From positions 2,102,501 to 2,166,500 of the forward strand of contig NZ_CP012154.1 in NCBI RefSeq assembly GCF_001187785.1: a stretch of DNA of 64,000 nt. The letters run 5' to 3'. Source of the stretch: Wenzhouxiangella marina (GTDB lineage: Bacteria > Pseudomonadota > Gammaproteobacteria > Xanthomonadales > Wenzhouxiangellaceae). Both the position numbers and the translations under genes were made by a program. Below are positions 52,760-62,950 of the stretch, piece after piece (the stretch's first letter is position 1; each line of letters starts with the position of its first letter). The notes beneath the pieces were generated by a model, which was given only the letters and a program-made list of their open reading frames with translations, did not search any database and was not told the DNA's origin.

Positions 52760-55624
52760 TCAGGGCAGCGGCGAAAACACCGTCACGTCCACCGCCGTCG
52801 CCTGGGCATCTCCCTCCCCGATCGACAGGGGCAGGTAGTCGTTGACCAGCCAGAGGCGAAGCTGATTGGTGTAGAAGGGACTGATCAGCACACCGCTGCG
52901 GCCGCCCGGGATGATTTCCTGGGACTGCGGACCGGTCGGCGCCAGCATCGACACGTTGCGTCGCGCCGGGCCGCTTCCGAAGTCGAAGGCACCCACCGAA
53001 CGGGCCCGAGCGCTGTGGCTGGAGGCGTCCACGGCCTCGTAGCCACCGGATCGGGCGATGGGACCGAAGCCACCGGAGGGCGGCACGCTGAACGGCGTGG
53101 CATCACCCAGCGGGTGGCTGAACACGATCGTATGCAGCCGACCCCAACGGTAGTCGTCCTGGTTGGTGGAATTCTCGAAGGCCGAGGCGAAATCGTCCGA
53201 GGCCAGACGATCCAGCGTGTTGCTCAGGGAAGCCAGCAGGACCCCATCCCGGGCCGAGGCCGGATCGGGTGCACCGGGGAAGTTGAAGTAGCTCAGGCCG
53301 GAGGCCGCCTGTCCCTGGGTCAGGGGGAACAGACGCAGCTGGTTGACCAGGGCCCGCCATGCGGTGGTCGAGCCGGGCAACTCATCACCCAGGCCGACAG
53401 CGCTCAGGGTCGCGTCGATGGTGTTGGCGATGGCCTCGCCGCGCCAGACGCTGTAGATCGTCGCCGCGACACTGTTGGCCACCTGGTCGGCGGTCGGCAT
53501 GCTGTTGCCGCTGGGATCGCCGCCCGGATCGAAACCTCCGGCCACACCGGTCGGCGTGGAGAAGTCCCACTCGGCCAGACGCCCCATGGCCTCGACGATC
53601 CGTGGATCGGCCGCGAACTGGGCGATGCCCTCCCAGGCACCCTCCGCACTGGCATTCTGATAGGCCTGCAGCAGGAACGGCAGCAGCAGCTCGGCGTCGA
53701 GCAGTTCGTTGTTGGCCTGCAGCGCCTTCATGTCGTCGATCGTCACGTCGCCGGCAGCGACCATGTCCTGGAGCTCGCGATCGATCCGCCCCATGCGCAG
53801 ATCGGCGTAGCTGGTGTTGATGTAGTAGAGGCCGTTGCCGCCCGGACGCAGCTGGTTGAGCGGGTTGCCGTCCAGGGTCGTTCCGATCGGATCGTTATTG
53901 GCATTGGCCAGGTAGCCCCAGGGCGGATTGCTGACCTGCGGCATCTCTTCGCGCGGAATCAGCGCGTAAGGCGTGGCCTGCCCAGGCTGCGGGCTCTCGT
54001 CGATCAGCCACTCGTGGTTCAGGGCCCCGCTACCGTCACGAATGAACCACGGGGGAATCCCACCGTCCGGGGCGAGTTGGTTCTGCAGATCGGCACGCAG
54101 CGGCATTTCGCCGCCGGTGTAGTAGGCGATATTGCCTTCGATATCGGCATACAGGAAGTTCTGCGCACCGACGGCGAAGTCCCGCAGCCCCATCTCGAAG
54201 TCTTCCTGGCTGCGCGCACGCGCCCAGGCCCGGAAGGTCGACAGCTCGAAGGTCGGGCCCCAGCCGGTGTACTGCACGGTCAGGGCCGTGTCACCCAGCA
54301 GCTCCACGATCGGGCCGTTGTTGCGCCGCGGTACGATGAAGGTGATGCCCCCGGCGTCGTAGCCGACGTCGGCGCGCGTCACGTCATCGGCCTGTCCGTT
54401 GCCGATGTTGTTGACGAAATAGCTCTGGAAGGCATAGACGATCGGCTCGGCCACGCCGTTGTGCACCGTGTGCGTCGGCAGGCCGAAGTTGTTGACCAGG
54501 ATCTGGTCCTGGAAGACATCCGTGACATCCATCCGATTGACCGTCGAACCCCAGCAGAAGAAGTCCGTGCAAGCCTGGGCATTGACCGGCGCGCCGGCGA
54601 AGGCGACCCCGCTGACCACCACCTCTTCATCGCGGATGACGAGGTTCTCGTTCATGAAGATCGGCGCCATGCTCAGCTGCAGATGCGGATCGTTGGCGAA
54701 CAGGGGATAGCCGGACGCCGTGTGCTCACCGGAAACCGCCCACCAGTTGCTGCCGATGTCATAGCCTTCATTGAGGAACGGCAGGCCTTCCACTCGATCA
54801 CGATAGCGGCGCGCCAGTTCCACGGTCGTCCCGTCGATCCTCGCCATCGAGTCGACCAGGGCCGTATCGGCATCGAGTGCGGCCAGGGAAGACTTGACCG
54901 GCAGGGAAGCGCCGCCCTCGCTCGCCACGCCCGCCTCGGCATTCGGCGACGGCACGATGATGCCGATGCGCTCGAAGAAATCGGGCACGGTCAGGCGGCC
55001 ATCGACGGGGATCGAAAGGTTCAGGTCCTGCAGGAACAGGGCCGTGCCATCGAAGCCGACCACATCGCCGACGGCCTGATAGGTGCCGATGCGGATCGTG
55101 TTGCCGATGTCGGACAGGCTCTGATCGAAGCTGAGCTGGAAGGCCAGCAGCTTGCCGACGGCCAGCGAGTCGACCTGGGACCAGGGCTCGGCCATGGTCA
55201 GCTCGAGCGCACTGTACTCCGGCGGCAGCGGATTGGTGGCCAGGTAATGGTTGACCCCATCGGCGTAGGCCTTCAGCCAGGCCTTTTCGCTGTCGTCGAG
55301 TGCTGCGAAGGTCGCCCAGGCGCCACGACGAAGACCCAGGGTTCTGAGGGTGATGTCGTTCGACAGGGCCGCCTGGCCCAGCAGCTCACCGAGCGTGCCG
55401 CTGGCAATCCGGCGAAGGTAGTCCATCTGGAAGAAGCGATCGCGAGCGTGCAGATAGCCCTGCACGAAACTCACGTCGGTCTCGGTCTCACCGACGATCG
55501 TCGGTATGCCGTTGGCGTCGGTGAAGACGGTCACCGAGTCGTTCAGGCGCGGCACGTCGACCGTCTGCGCCTGCAGGGAGGTGGCGGCCAGCAGGCCGGC
55601 CACCAGGTTGGAAAGCAACTTCAT
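52760..55624 (-). CDS. Penicillin-acylase family Ntn hydrolase
   Basis: This 954-aa secreted precursor has a signal peptide (about 1-19, cleavage after LQAQ), an alpha subunit, a spacer and a beta subunit whose new N-terminal nucleophile is Ser292 in EGYDIGSNWWAVSG. FANDPHLQLSMAP is also typical. Relatives include penicillin acylases and the AHL acylases PvdQ and AhlM, so it may degrade acyl-homoserine lactones or other amides. No quorum-sensing genes lie nearby. It is periplasmic after self-processing. Confidence 0.9.
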   Translation of the reverse strand: MKLLSNLVAGLLAATSLQAQTVDVPRLNDSVTVFTDANGIPTIVGETETDVSFVQGYLHARDRFFQMDYLRRIASGTLGELLGQAALSNDITLRTLGLRRGAWATFAALDDSEKAWLKAYADGVNHYLATNPLPPEYSALELTMAEPWSQVDSLAVGKLLAFQLSFDQSLSDIGNTIRIGTYQAVGDVVGFDGTALFLQDLNLSIPVDGRLTVPDFFERIGIIVPSPNAEAGVASEGGASLPVKSSLAALDADTALVDSMARIDGTTVELARRYRDRVEGLPFLNEGYDIGSNWWAVSGEHTASGYPLFANDPHLQLSMAPIFMNENLVIRDEEVVVSGVAFAGAPVNAQACTDFFCWGSTVNRMDVTDVFQDQILVNNFGLPTHTVHNGVAEPIVYAFQSYFVNNIGNGQADDVTRADVGYDAGGITFIVPRRNNGPIVELLGDTALTVQYTGWGPTFELSTFRAWARARSQEDFEMGLRDFAVGAQNFLYADIEGNIAYYTGGEMPLRADLQNQLAPDGGIPPWFIRDGSGALNHEWLIDESPQPGQATPYALIPREEMPQVSNPPWGYLANANNDPIGTTLDGNPLNQLRPGGNGLYYINTSYADLRMGRIDRELQDMVAAGDVTIDDMKALQANNELLDAELLLPFLLQAYQNASAEGAWEGIAQFAADPRIVEAMGRLAEWDFSTPTGVAGGFDPGGDPSGNSMPTADQVANSVAATIYSVWRGEAIANTIDATLSAVGLGDELPGSTTAWRALVNQLRLFPLTQGQAASGLSYFNFPGAPDPASARDGVLLASLSNTLDRLASDDFASAFENSTNQDDYRWGRLHTIVFSHPLGDATPFSVPPSGGFGPIARSGGYEAVDASSHSARARSVGAFDFGSGPARRNVSMLAPTGPQSQEIIPGGRSGVLISPFYTNQLRLWLVNDYLPLSIGEGDAQATAVDVTVFSPLP

Positions 55625-55709
55625 GATGATCTACCCCGTTGTTGTGGTGTTGTCCGTCCGATTATTGCACATGCAGGATCAGACACCAGATGAAGGGGCG
55701 ATCGGGATT

Positions 55710-56558
55710 TCAGAGCTCCGTGCGCACGTCGAGGAGCTCGGGGAAGAAGGTCAGATCCAATGCTTTCTTCAGGAAATTCACACCACTGGACCCGCCGGTG
55801 CCGGCTTTGAAGCCGATCACGCGCTCGACGGTCTTGAGATGGCGGAAGCGCCACAGCTGGAACGACTCCTCGACATCGACGAGGCGCTCGCACAGGGCGT
55901 ATTCGGTCCAGTGGCGGTCGGTGTTGCGATAGATCTTCACCAGCGCCGGCACCAGGGCCGGATTGCGCTGATAGGGACGAGACCAGTCCCGCTCGATGCA
56001 CTCGGCCGGCACGGCATGGCCCTTCCGGGACAGGAAGCGCAGGAACTCGTCGTACAGGCTGGGTGCCTTCAGGGTGTCCTCCAGCTCATCGTGGATCGCC
56101 GGTGAGTGCTTGAACAGCTGAAGCATCTGGGCATTCTTGTTGCCGAGCAGGAACTCGACCAGTCGGTACTGGTAGGACTGGAAGCCGGAGGCATCCCCGA
56201 AGATGTGCCGGAACTGGACGTACTCGCTGGGCGTCAGGGTCTCGAGCACGGCCCACTGGTCGAACAGCTGCTGCTGGACCAGTTTCACGCGCGCCAGGAT
56301 CTTCAGGCAGGGCCCCGGATCATCCTCGGCCAGATGCCGCATGGCGGCACGCAGTTCGTGAATGACCAGTTTGAACCAGAGCTCCGAGGTCTGGTGCTGG
56401 ATGATGAACAGCAGCTCGTCGTGGTGCGCCGGCTCGGATAGCGGTTCCTGGGCGCTGAGGATCCGATCCAGGGCCAGGTAGCCACCGTAGTCCAGACGAC
56501 CGGCCAGATCGGTGCGGATGCTCGATTCCAGATCACGCTGATTGGGTGATTCACTCAT
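55710..56558 (-). CDS. kynA: Tryptophan 2,3-dioxygenase
   Basis: This 282-aa haem enzyme starts the kynurenine pathway by opening the indole ring of tryptophan. Typical segments are [33 protein letters not shown] and [22 protein letters not shown]. It stands alone here; kynB and kynU are not in the window. It is divergent from pdhA. Confidence 0.95.
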   Translation of the reverse strand: MSESPNQRDLESSIRTDLAGRLDYGGYLALDRILSAQEPLSEPAHHDELLFIIQHQTSELWFKLVIHELRAAMRHLAEDDPGPCLKILARVKLVQQQLFDQWAVLETLTPSEYVQFRHIFGDASGFQSYQYRLVEFLLGNKNAQMLQLFKHSPAIHDELEDTLKAPSLYDEFLRFLSRKGHAVPAECIERDWSRPYQRNPALVPALVKIYRNTDRHWTEYALCERLVDVEESFQLWRFRHLKTVERVIGFKAGTGGSSGVNFLKKALDLTFFPELLDVRTEL

Positions 56559-56593
56559 TCCTTGCTTGGGCTCCCGTCTCCTGAGCCGGCAAG

Positions 56594-56623
56594 TTTAACG
56601 CGCCCGCGCAGGCGGCGTATAAT
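56594..56623 (+). promoter_or_regulatory. Predicted pdhABC promoter
   Basis: TATAAT at 56618-56623 with TTTAAC 18 bases upstream is a plausible sigma-70 promoter. The leader to pdhA is about 80 bases. I see no PdhR-type operator. Confidence 0.55.
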
Positions 56624-56709
56624 GTGCGGCGGTTCGCAGACTGGCTCGAATCCGAGAAGAAGCCAGCTGTGTCTCCTTAAATTCCGGTAGCCACAAACGA
56701 GGTATCGAC

Positions 56710-57810
56710 ATGGCGCGTACAGTCGCCGCATTCAAGGTGGACTATTTCCAGTTTCTCGGGCCCGACGGCAAGCTGGTCGACAGCCAGCACGTGCCGAACC
56801 TGGCCCGCGACTTCGAACGCTTGAGCGAACTCTACAAGTTGATGGTGCTGACCCGCACCTTCGACAAGAAGGCCGTGGCGCTGCAGCGCACGGGCAAGCT
56901 CGGGACCTATGCATCCAGCCTTGGGCACGAGGCTGCCCACGTCGCCATCGGCGCGTCGATGCGCGACGAGGACTGCTTCGCACCGATGTACCGCGAATAC
57001 GGCGCCCAGTTCTACCGTGGCGTGAAGATGTCGGAAGTCCTGCTCTACTGGGGCGGTGACGAGCGCGGCAACGACTTCTCCGGCCCGCGCCATGATTTCG
57101 CCTGGTGCGTGCCGATCGCGACCCAGTGCCTGCATGCCGCCGGCGCGGCGATGGCCTACAAGCTGCGCGGCGAGGAGCGCGTGGCCGTGTCCGTGGTCGG
57201 TGACGGCGGTTCCTCCAAGGGCGATTTCCTGGAAGCGATCAATGCGGCCAGCGCCTGGAAACTCCCGCTGGTGCTGGTGATCATCAACAACCAGTGGGCG
57301 ATTTCCGTGCCGCGTTCGAAGCAGAACTCCGCAGCCACCCTGGCCCAGAAGGGCATCGCCGGCGGCCTGCCGAGCATCCAGGTGGACGGCAACGACCTGA
57401 TCGCCTGCCTGTGGGCCATGGACAAGGCGGTCAAGGCCGCTCGCGAGGGCAAGGGCGCCTTCGTGATCGAAATGATGACCTACCGCCTCAGCGATCACAC
57501 CACCGCCGACGACGCGCGTCGCTACCGTCCGCAGGACGAAGTCGACGCGGCCTGGGAGAAGGAACCCCTGACCCGCCTTCGCAAGTACCTGATCAGTCAG
57601 GGCGCCTGGGACGAGGAGCGCGAAGCGGAACTGGTCGCCGAGTGCAGCGAGTTCGTTCAGGAGGCCGCCAATGAATACCTCGACAAGGTCACCAACGATC
57701 CGCAGCCGGTGACCGCGATGTTCGATTACATGTTCGCCGAGCTGCCGCACGATCTGGCCGAGCAGCGCGCCTACGCCGAGCAGTACCCGGAAGACGGAGG
57801 ACACCACTGA
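56710..57810 (+). CDS. pdhA: Pyruvate dehydrogenase E1 component, alpha subunit
   Basis: This 366-aa subunit of the heterotetrameric E1 has the thiamine-diphosphate motif GDGGSSKGDFLEAINAASAW...NN and the phosphorylation-loop-like YRLSDHTTADDARRYR. It decarboxylates pyruvate or possibly branched 2-oxoacids. The operon with E1-beta and E2 and the E1 sequence favour pyruvate, but a branched-chain role is not excluded. It overlaps the next gene by 1 base (TGATG). Confidence 0.9.
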   Translation: MARTVAAFKVDYFQFLGPDGKLVDSQHVPNLARDFERLSELYKLMVLTRTFDKKAVALQRTGKLGTYASSLGHEAAHVAIGASMRDEDCFAPMYREYGAQFYRGVKMSEVLLYWGGDERGNDFSGPRHDFAWCVPIATQCLHAAGAAMAYKLRGEERVAVSVVGDGGSSKGDFLEAINAASAWKLPLVLVIINNQWAISVPRSKQNSAATLAQKGIAGGLPSIQVDGNDLIACLWAMDKAVKAAREGKGAFVIEMMTYRLSDHTTADDARRYRPQDEVDAAWEKEPLTRLRKYLISQGAWDEEREAELVAECSEFVQEAANEYLDKVTNDPQPVTAMFDYMFAELPHDLAEQRAYAEQYPEDGGHH

Positions 57811-58790
57811 TGGCTCAGATCACCCTGATCGAGGGCGTCACCCTCGCACTGGCCCGGGCCATGCAGGAAGACCCCAGCGTGGTCGTGCTCGGTGAAGACG
57901 TCGGCGTCAACGGCGGCGTGTTCCGCGCCACGGCCGGCCTGCAGCAGACCTTCGGCGACGAGCGCGTGATCGACACGCCGCTGGCCGAAGTCATGATCGC
58001 CGGCGTGACCGTCGGCATGGCCGCCCAGGGCATGAAGCCCGTGGCGGAAGCCCAGTTCTGCGGCTTCACCATGCCGATGATCGACCACCTCATGTGCCAT
58101 GCCGGTCGCATGCGCAACCGGACTCGCGGCCGTCTGAGCTGTCCGATGGTGCTGCGCTTCCCGACCGGTGGCGGCATCCACGCGCCCGAGCATCACTCGG
58201 AAAGCCCGGAGTCCCTGTTCGCCCACATGCCGGGCCTGCGCGTGGTGATGCCGTCCTCGCCTTCGCGAGCCTACGGGCTCCTGCTGGCCGCCATCCGTGA
58301 TCCGGATCCGGTCATCTTCATGGAACCGAAGCGGATCTACCGCTGGCAGCGAGAAGAAGTGATCGACGACGGGGAAGAATTGCCGCTCGACGTCTGCTTC
58401 ACCCTGCGCGACGGTCAGGACATCACCCTGGTGACCTGGGGCGCGATGGTCAAGGAAACCCTGCAGGCGGCCGACCAGCTGGAGAAGCAGGGCGTCAGCG
58501 TCGAGGTCATCGACGTGGCCACGATCAGCCCGCTGGACATGGACACGATCATCGAGTCGGTCGAGCGGACCGGCCGCTGCGTCATCATCCAGGAAGCACC
58601 GAAGCATTGCGGCCTGGCCAGCGAAATCGCCGCCAACCTGGCCGATGCGGGAATCTTCAACCTGCTGGCCCCGGTCAAGCGCGTCTGCGGTTACGACACG
58701 GTGATGCCGCTCTACCGCAACGAAATGAAATACATGCCCAGCGTGCGCCGGATCGTCGACGCCGCCCAACAGGTCCTGGAGGTCTCATGA
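57810..58790 (+). CDS. pdhB: Pyruvate dehydrogenase E1 component, beta subunit
   Basis: This 326-aa protein is the transketolase-like beta subunit, with GEDVGVNGGVFRATAGL, ADTPLAEVMI-type VIDTPLAEVMIAG and FMEPKRIYR. It pairs with the alpha subunit and hands the acetyl group to lipoyl-E2. It overlaps the E2 gene by 4 bases. Confidence 0.93.
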   Translation: MAQITLIEGVTLALARAMQEDPSVVVLGEDVGVNGGVFRATAGLQQTFGDERVIDTPLAEVMIAGVTVGMAAQGMKPVAEAQFCGFTMPMIDHLMCHAGRMRNRTRGRLSCPMVLRFPTGGGIHAPEHHSESPESLFAHMPGLRVVMPSSPSRAYGLLLAAIRDPDPVIFMEPKRIYRWQREEVIDDGEELPLDVCFTLRDGQDITLVTWGAMVKETLQAADQLEKQGVSVEVIDVATISPLDMDTIIESVERTGRCVIIQEAPKHCGLASEIAANLADAGIFNLLAPVKRVCGYDTVMPLYRNEMKYMPSVRRIVDAAQQVLEVS

Positions 58791-60193
58791 AAGTATTCAA
58801 TCTGCCCGATCTGGGCGAAGGTCTGCCGGACGCCGAAATCGTCGAATGGCTGGTCGAGGAAGGCGATGCGGTCGAACTCGACCAACCGCTGGTCTCGATG
58901 GAAACCGCCAAGGCCGTCGTCGAAGTCCCCTCGCCGTTCTCGGGCAAGGTGGTCAAGTTCCACGGCCAGGCCGGTGATGTGATCCAGACCGGGGCACCGC
59001 TGGCCGAATTCAAGGTCGACGGCGAAGAGGACGAGCCCGAGCCGGCCAGCAGCGAGCCCGAGGCCAAGCCGGCCGAGGCCGCCGCCGGCATCGGTACCGA
59101 CGACGTCAGCGAAACCGAGCCGACGCCGGCGCCTGCTCCCAGCGAGCCGGTGGCCGCGGCCAGGCCAGCCGCCGAGCCGAAGAGGGAAGCCGAGCCGAAA
59201 GCCGAACCTGCCGCCGAAGAGCGCGCCGACACGGGCACGGTCGTCGGCAATGTGCAGTCTTCCAATGAAGTGCTCAGCGAGCGCACGAGTACCGTGGGCG
59301 GCGTCAAGGTCACGCCGGCGGTCCGTGCCCTGGCTCGCAAGCTGAAGGTCGACGTGTCCGCGGTCCAACCGACCGGCAGCGACGGCGTGGTCACCGCGGC
59401 CGACGTCCGCCAGGCCGCCGCCAGTGGTTCGGCGCCGGCCCAGCCGCGACCCGCTGCAGCTCGTCCCGAGGCACCCGCCGCGGCACCGGAAGCACCGGCT
59501 GCGCGTCAGGCCACGCCTGCACCGGCTCCGACCCGACCCGCCCCGGCCGCGCCGAGCGGCGACTGGGAACCCATCCGCGGCACGCGCCGCACGATGGCCC
59601 GGGTGATGAGCGAATCGCACAAGTCGGTCGTCCCGACCACTCTGATGGACGATGCGGACATTCACGCCTGGGCCCCGGGCGAGGACATCACCGCCCGCCT
59701 GCTCCGCGCCCTGTGGGCCGGCGCCCAGGCCGAACCGGGTCTGAACGCCTGGTACGACGGCGACAACAGCATGCGCATGGTGCACAAGAACATGCACGTC
59801 GGCATGGCCGTCGATACGCCTGACGGTCTGTTCGTGGCCGCGCTGCGCAACGTCAACAAGGCCGACCGAGGCCAGCTGCGTGCCGAGATCAACCGACTGC
59901 GCGAGAACGCGACCAATCGCTCGATCCCGCCGGAAGATCTGAAGGACTACACCATCATCCTGTCCAACTTCGGCAAGTTCGCCGGCCGCTACGCGACCCC
60001 GGTGATCACCCCGCCCTGCGTGGCCATCGTCGCCGCAGGCGCCCTGCGCCACGAAGTGGTACCGGTGCTCGGCGGCGTCGAAGTGCACCGCATGATCCCG
60101 CTGTCGCTCACCTTCGATCACCGGGCCTGCACCGGCGGCGAAGCGGCGCGCTTCCTGAAGGCCATGCTGGACGATCTGGCGCGTGCCAACTAG
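58787..60193 (+). CDS. pdhC: Dihydrolipoyl acyltransferase (E2) with variant catalytic motif
   Basis: This 468-aa E2 has one lipoyl domain (Lys42 in METAKAVVEV), an Ala/Pro/Glu-rich linker, a peripheral-subunit-binding domain (VTPAVRALARKLKVDV), a second Ala/Pro linker and the catalytic core. The usual HxxxDG at the active site reads DHRACTGGEAARFL, so the Asp is Thr; the His is kept. I recall the same HxxxTG in Xanthomonas-type E2 proteins. No E3 (lpd) gene follows. The start at 58787 gives MKVFNLPDLGEG. Confidence 0.92.
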   Translation: MKVFNLPDLGEGLPDAEIVEWLVEEGDAVELDQPLVSMETAKAVVEVPSPFSGKVVKFHGQAGDVIQTGAPLAEFKVDGEEDEPEPASSEPEAKPAEAAAGIGTDDVSETEPTPAPAPSEPVAAARPAAEPKREAEPKAEPAAEERADTGTVVGNVQSSNEVLSERTSTVGGVKVTPAVRALARKLKVDVSAVQPTGSDGVVTAADVRQAAASGSAPAQPRPAAARPEAPAAAPEAPAARQATPAPAPTRPAPAAPSGDWEPIRGTRRTMARVMSESHKSVVPTTLMDDADIHAWAPGEDITARLLRALWAGAQAEPGLNAWYDGDNSMRMVHKNMHVGMAVDTPDGLFVAALRNVNKADRGQLRAEINRLRENATNRSIPPEDLKDYTIILSNFGKFAGRYATPVITPPCVAIVAAGALRHEVVPVLGGVEVHRMIPLSLTFDHRACTGGEAARFLKAMLDDLARAN

Positions 60194-60217
60194 CGTCGGT
60201 CGGGGGAGGCAGGGACG

Positions 60218-60670
60218 ATGAGCACGCATCTGGCACCGAACATGATCATCGGCGCCTGCGAGTGGGTGGCCCTGCCCGAACTGGGAATCCCGCGCCTTCG
60301 GGCGCGGGTCGACACCGGCGCCAAATCCTGCTCCCTGCACGCCAGCGATATCCTGCCCTTCGAGCGGGACGGCAAGTCCTGGGTCCGTTTCCGGGTGCAT
60401 CTCGGCTACCCCGAACCGGTGCGTGACCAGGACTGCGAATGCCTCCTGGCCGGCGTCCGCACGGTGCGCAGCACCTCGGGCGAGTCGGAGCAGCGCTACA
60501 CGATCCGGACGCCGATCATCATCGGGCACTCGCGCTGGTCCGTCGACATCACCTTGAGCAACCGGGAGCGCATGCGATACCGTATGCTGCTCGGCCGCAC
60601 CGCGATGGAAAACCACGCGCTGGTCTACCCCGCCCGAACCTTTCTCCAGGGCCAGCCGCGCCTGGATTGA
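60218..60670 (+). CDS. rimB: RimB retropepsin-like protease
   Basis: This 150-aa protein has [15 protein letters not shown] at 28-42, where Asp32 begins the retroviral-type aspartic protease motif, and LLGRTAME near the end. RimB is reported to trim the glutamate tail that RimK adds to ribosomal protein S6. It is followed 20 bases later by rimK, which supports the call. Older annotations name it an ATP-dependent zinc protease. Confidence 0.88.
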   Translation: MSTHLAPNMIIGACEWVALPELGIPRLRARVDTGAKSCSLHASDILPFERDGKSWVRFRVHLGYPEPVRDQDCECLLAGVRTVRSTSGESEQRYTIRTPIIIGHSRWSVDITLSNRERMRYRMLLGRTAMENHALVYPARTFLQGQPRLD

Positions 60671-60690
60671 TCGAACCCGCAGGAGCATCG

Positions 60691-61596
60691 ATGCGCATTG
60701 CCATTCTTTCCCGCAGTCGTCAGATCTACTCGACTCAGCGTCTCGTCGAGGCCGGTCAAGCCCGGGGCCATGAGGTCAGGGTCGTCGACACGACCCGCTG
60801 CTACATGAACATCGCCTCCCACCGACCGACGATGCATTACCGCGGCGAGCAGCTCGAGCCCTTCGACGCGGTGATCCCGCGCATCGGTGCATCGATCACC
60901 TTCTACGGCACGGCGGTCCTGCGCCAGTTCGAGATGATGGGCACCTTCCCCTTGAACGAATCGGTCGCCGTGACCCGTTCGCGCGACAAGCTGCGCTCGC
61001 TGCAGCTGCTGGCCCGGCGCGGCATCGGTCTGCCGGTGACCGGCTTTGCCCGGGCACCCGACGACATCGGGGATCTGATCGAAATGGTCGGCGGCGCCCC
61101 GCTCGTGGCCAAGCTTCTGGAAGGCACGCAGGGCATCGGCGTCGTGCTCTGCGAGACCCGCAAGGCTGCCGAGTCGGTGCTCGAGGCCTTCATGGGCCTG
61201 AACGTGTCGATCATGGTCCAGGAGTACATCAAGGAAGCCGGCGGCGCCGATATCCGCTGCTTCGTCGTCGGCGACAAGGTCGTGGCCGCGATCAAACGCC
61301 AGGCCAAGCCGGGCGAATTCCGTTCCAACCTGCATCGCGGCGGTTCGGCCGAACTGATCAAGATCACCCCGCAGGAACGCGCCGTTGCCGTGCGATCGGC
61401 CAAGATCATGGGCCTGAACGTGGCCGGTGTCGATCTGTTGCGCTCGAATCACGGTCCGCTGGTCATGGAAGTCAATTCCTCGCCGGGTCTCGAAGGCATC
61501 GAGAACGCCACCGGCAAGGACGTGGCCGGCATGATCATCGAGTTTCTCGAAAAGAACGCCAAGAAAGACAAGACCCGCACGCGCGGTACCGGCTGA
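60691..61596 (+). CDS. rimK: Ribosomal protein S6 glutamate ligase RimK
   Basis: This 301-aa ATP-grasp ligase adds glutamate residues to the C-terminus of ribosomal protein S6. Characteristic segments are [44 protein letters not shown] and [13 protein letters not shown]. The start at 60691 has AGGAG 6 bases upstream. It lies directly after rimB. Confidence 0.95.
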   Translation: MRIAILSRSRQIYSTQRLVEAGQARGHEVRVVDTTRCYMNIASHRPTMHYRGEQLEPFDAVIPRIGASITFYGTAVLRQFEMMGTFPLNESVAVTRSRDKLRSLQLLARRGIGLPVTGFARAPDDIGDLIEMVGGAPLVAKLLEGTQGIGVVLCETRKAAESVLEAFMGLNVSIMVQEYIKEAGGADIRCFVVGDKVVAAIKRQAKPGEFRSNLHRGGSAELIKITPQERAVAVRSAKIMGLNVAGVDLLRSNHGPLVMEVNSSPGLEGIENATGKDVAGMIIEFLEKNAKKDKTRTRGTG

Positions 61597-61623
61597 TCCT
61601 TCGTCGGCGGCCCAGCACTCGCC

Positions 61624-62910
61624 GTGTTCTCGACGAAGGCGTCCACAGCGAACGGGCCGCATTCGGCCCGTGCCCTGCTCATCCTCTTTCTGGCGGCCCT
61701 GTCCAGCCTGATCCTGATGCAGTGGCTGCTGCCCGACGAGCCGCTGGTCGATGAACATTTCCACCTCGGGCAGATCCGCCTGATCAACGGCCCCGAGTTC
61801 CAACGCGTCCCCGAACTGACCACACCCCTGGGCTACCACTACAGCGTGGCCCTGCCCGCCCGCCTGGCCGGCCTGGACTCACTGAACGCCCTGCGCGCGA
61901 TCAGCGCCGTGCTCGGACTGCTCGGCCTGTTCCTCGCCTGGGCCTGTCTGCGGCGCGACGACCCGGAGCATGCCCTGCTGGGAGCCCTTCAGCTGCTGGC
62001 CTGCCCCCTGCTCTGGCCCTTCTATTTCCTGCTCTACACGGACCTGCCCTCGCTCACGCTGGTGCTGGGCGCGACGCTGCTGCTCGGTCGCCAACGATTC
62101 TGGCTGGCCGCCATGCTCGGTGTCGCGATGCTCGCCTGGCGGCAGAGCAATGTGTTCTGGGCCATGCTGCTCTGGTTGATCGCGCTTCATCAGGCCGGAC
62201 TGGGCCTGGCCCTCGGCCAGGCTCGGCACTTCACGCGGGATGCGCTCCGAACCGGCCTGGCCAGCGTCGCCATCGGGCTGCAGAAGACCTGGATGCTGGC
62301 CCTTCCCCTGGTCGCCTTTGGCGTCTTCGTCTGGCTCAATCAGGGGGTGGCCCTGGGTGACCGCGCGGCACACCAGTTCGGTGGCGCTCTCTACCCGACC
62401 CAGATCTTCTTCCTGCTGCTGGTTCTGTGGCTGCTCCTCCTGCCCTTGCTGCTGGCCCGGCTGCCCGAGCTCATCGCGCTGATTCGCCGTCGCCCCTGGA
62501 TCCTGCTGGCCCTGCTCGCCCTTCTGGGGGTCTATCTGGCAAGTTTCCAGGTCAGCCATGTCTACAACCTCGGCCTGCCGGAGTTCCACCTGAGAAACCG
62601 GGTGCTGGCCTGGCTCAGCGAGTCGCTCTGGCTGCGCGTCCTGGCCTTCCTGCCCATGGCCTGGGCTCTGCTGGGTCTGTGCCTGATCCGCCTGCGGGCG
62701 GGCTACGCCTACTGGCTCTACCCCGTGACCGTGCTGGCGCTACTGCCCGTGCAACTGATCGAGCAGCGCTACTACATCGTCCCCGTCGTCATTTTCCTGC
62801 TGTTCCGACAGGCCGAACGCCGGGCTCTGGAATGGGTCTTGCTGGCCTGGTTCGCCTTGCTCAGCCTCACCCTGAGCCTGGCCATCGCCTCGACACGTTA
62901 CTTCCTGTAG
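61624..62910 (+). CDS. Polytopic membrane glycosyltransferase resembling DIE2/ALG10
   Basis: This 428-aa protein has about ten to twelve membrane helices. Near the N-terminus PDEPLVDEHFHLGQ matches the MDE.FH..Q motif of eukaryotic ALG10. Further segments LLYTDLPSLTLV, AWRQSNVFWAM and WLNQGVALGDRAAHQ line up in order with ALG10's YYTE, FRQTNI.W and N.GI..GDRS.H. ALG10 adds the last glucose to the dolichol-linked N-glycan precursor; a bacterial homolog would use a polyprenyl-phosphate donor. The start is GTG 61624. The comparison is from memory and needs a profile search. Confidence 0.7.
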   Translation: MFSTKASTANGPHSARALLILFLAALSSLILMQWLLPDEPLVDEHFHLGQIRLINGPEFQRVPELTTPLGYHYSVALPARLAGLDSLNALRAISAVLGLLGLFLAWACLRRDDPEHALLGALQLLACPLLWPFYFLLYTDLPSLTLVLGATLLLGRQRFWLAAMLGVAMLAWRQSNVFWAMLLWLIALHQAGLGLALGQARHFTRDALRTGLASVAIGLQKTWMLALPLVAFGVFVWLNQGVALGDRAAHQFGGALYPTQIFFLLLVLWLLLLPLLLARLPELIALIRRRPWILLALLALLGVYLASFQVSHVYNLGLPEFHLRNRVLAWLSESLWLRVLAFLPMAWALLGLCLIRLRAGYAYWLYPVTVLALLPVQLIEQRYYIVPVVIFLLFRQAERRALEWVLLAWFALLSLTLSLAIASTRYFL

Positions 62911-62950
62911 CCGACCAGGAACCGCGAAAGTCAGGTCGACTCGGCAGGAA

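Noticed and set aside
52748-55693. Very long plus-strand open frame (981 codons) opposite the acylase gene
   Set aside because: It is the codon-position shadow of a high-GC gene. The minus strand encodes a complete Ntn hydrolase with signal peptide and nucleophile; the plus frame shows no family features and is rich in Gly, Arg, Gln and His.
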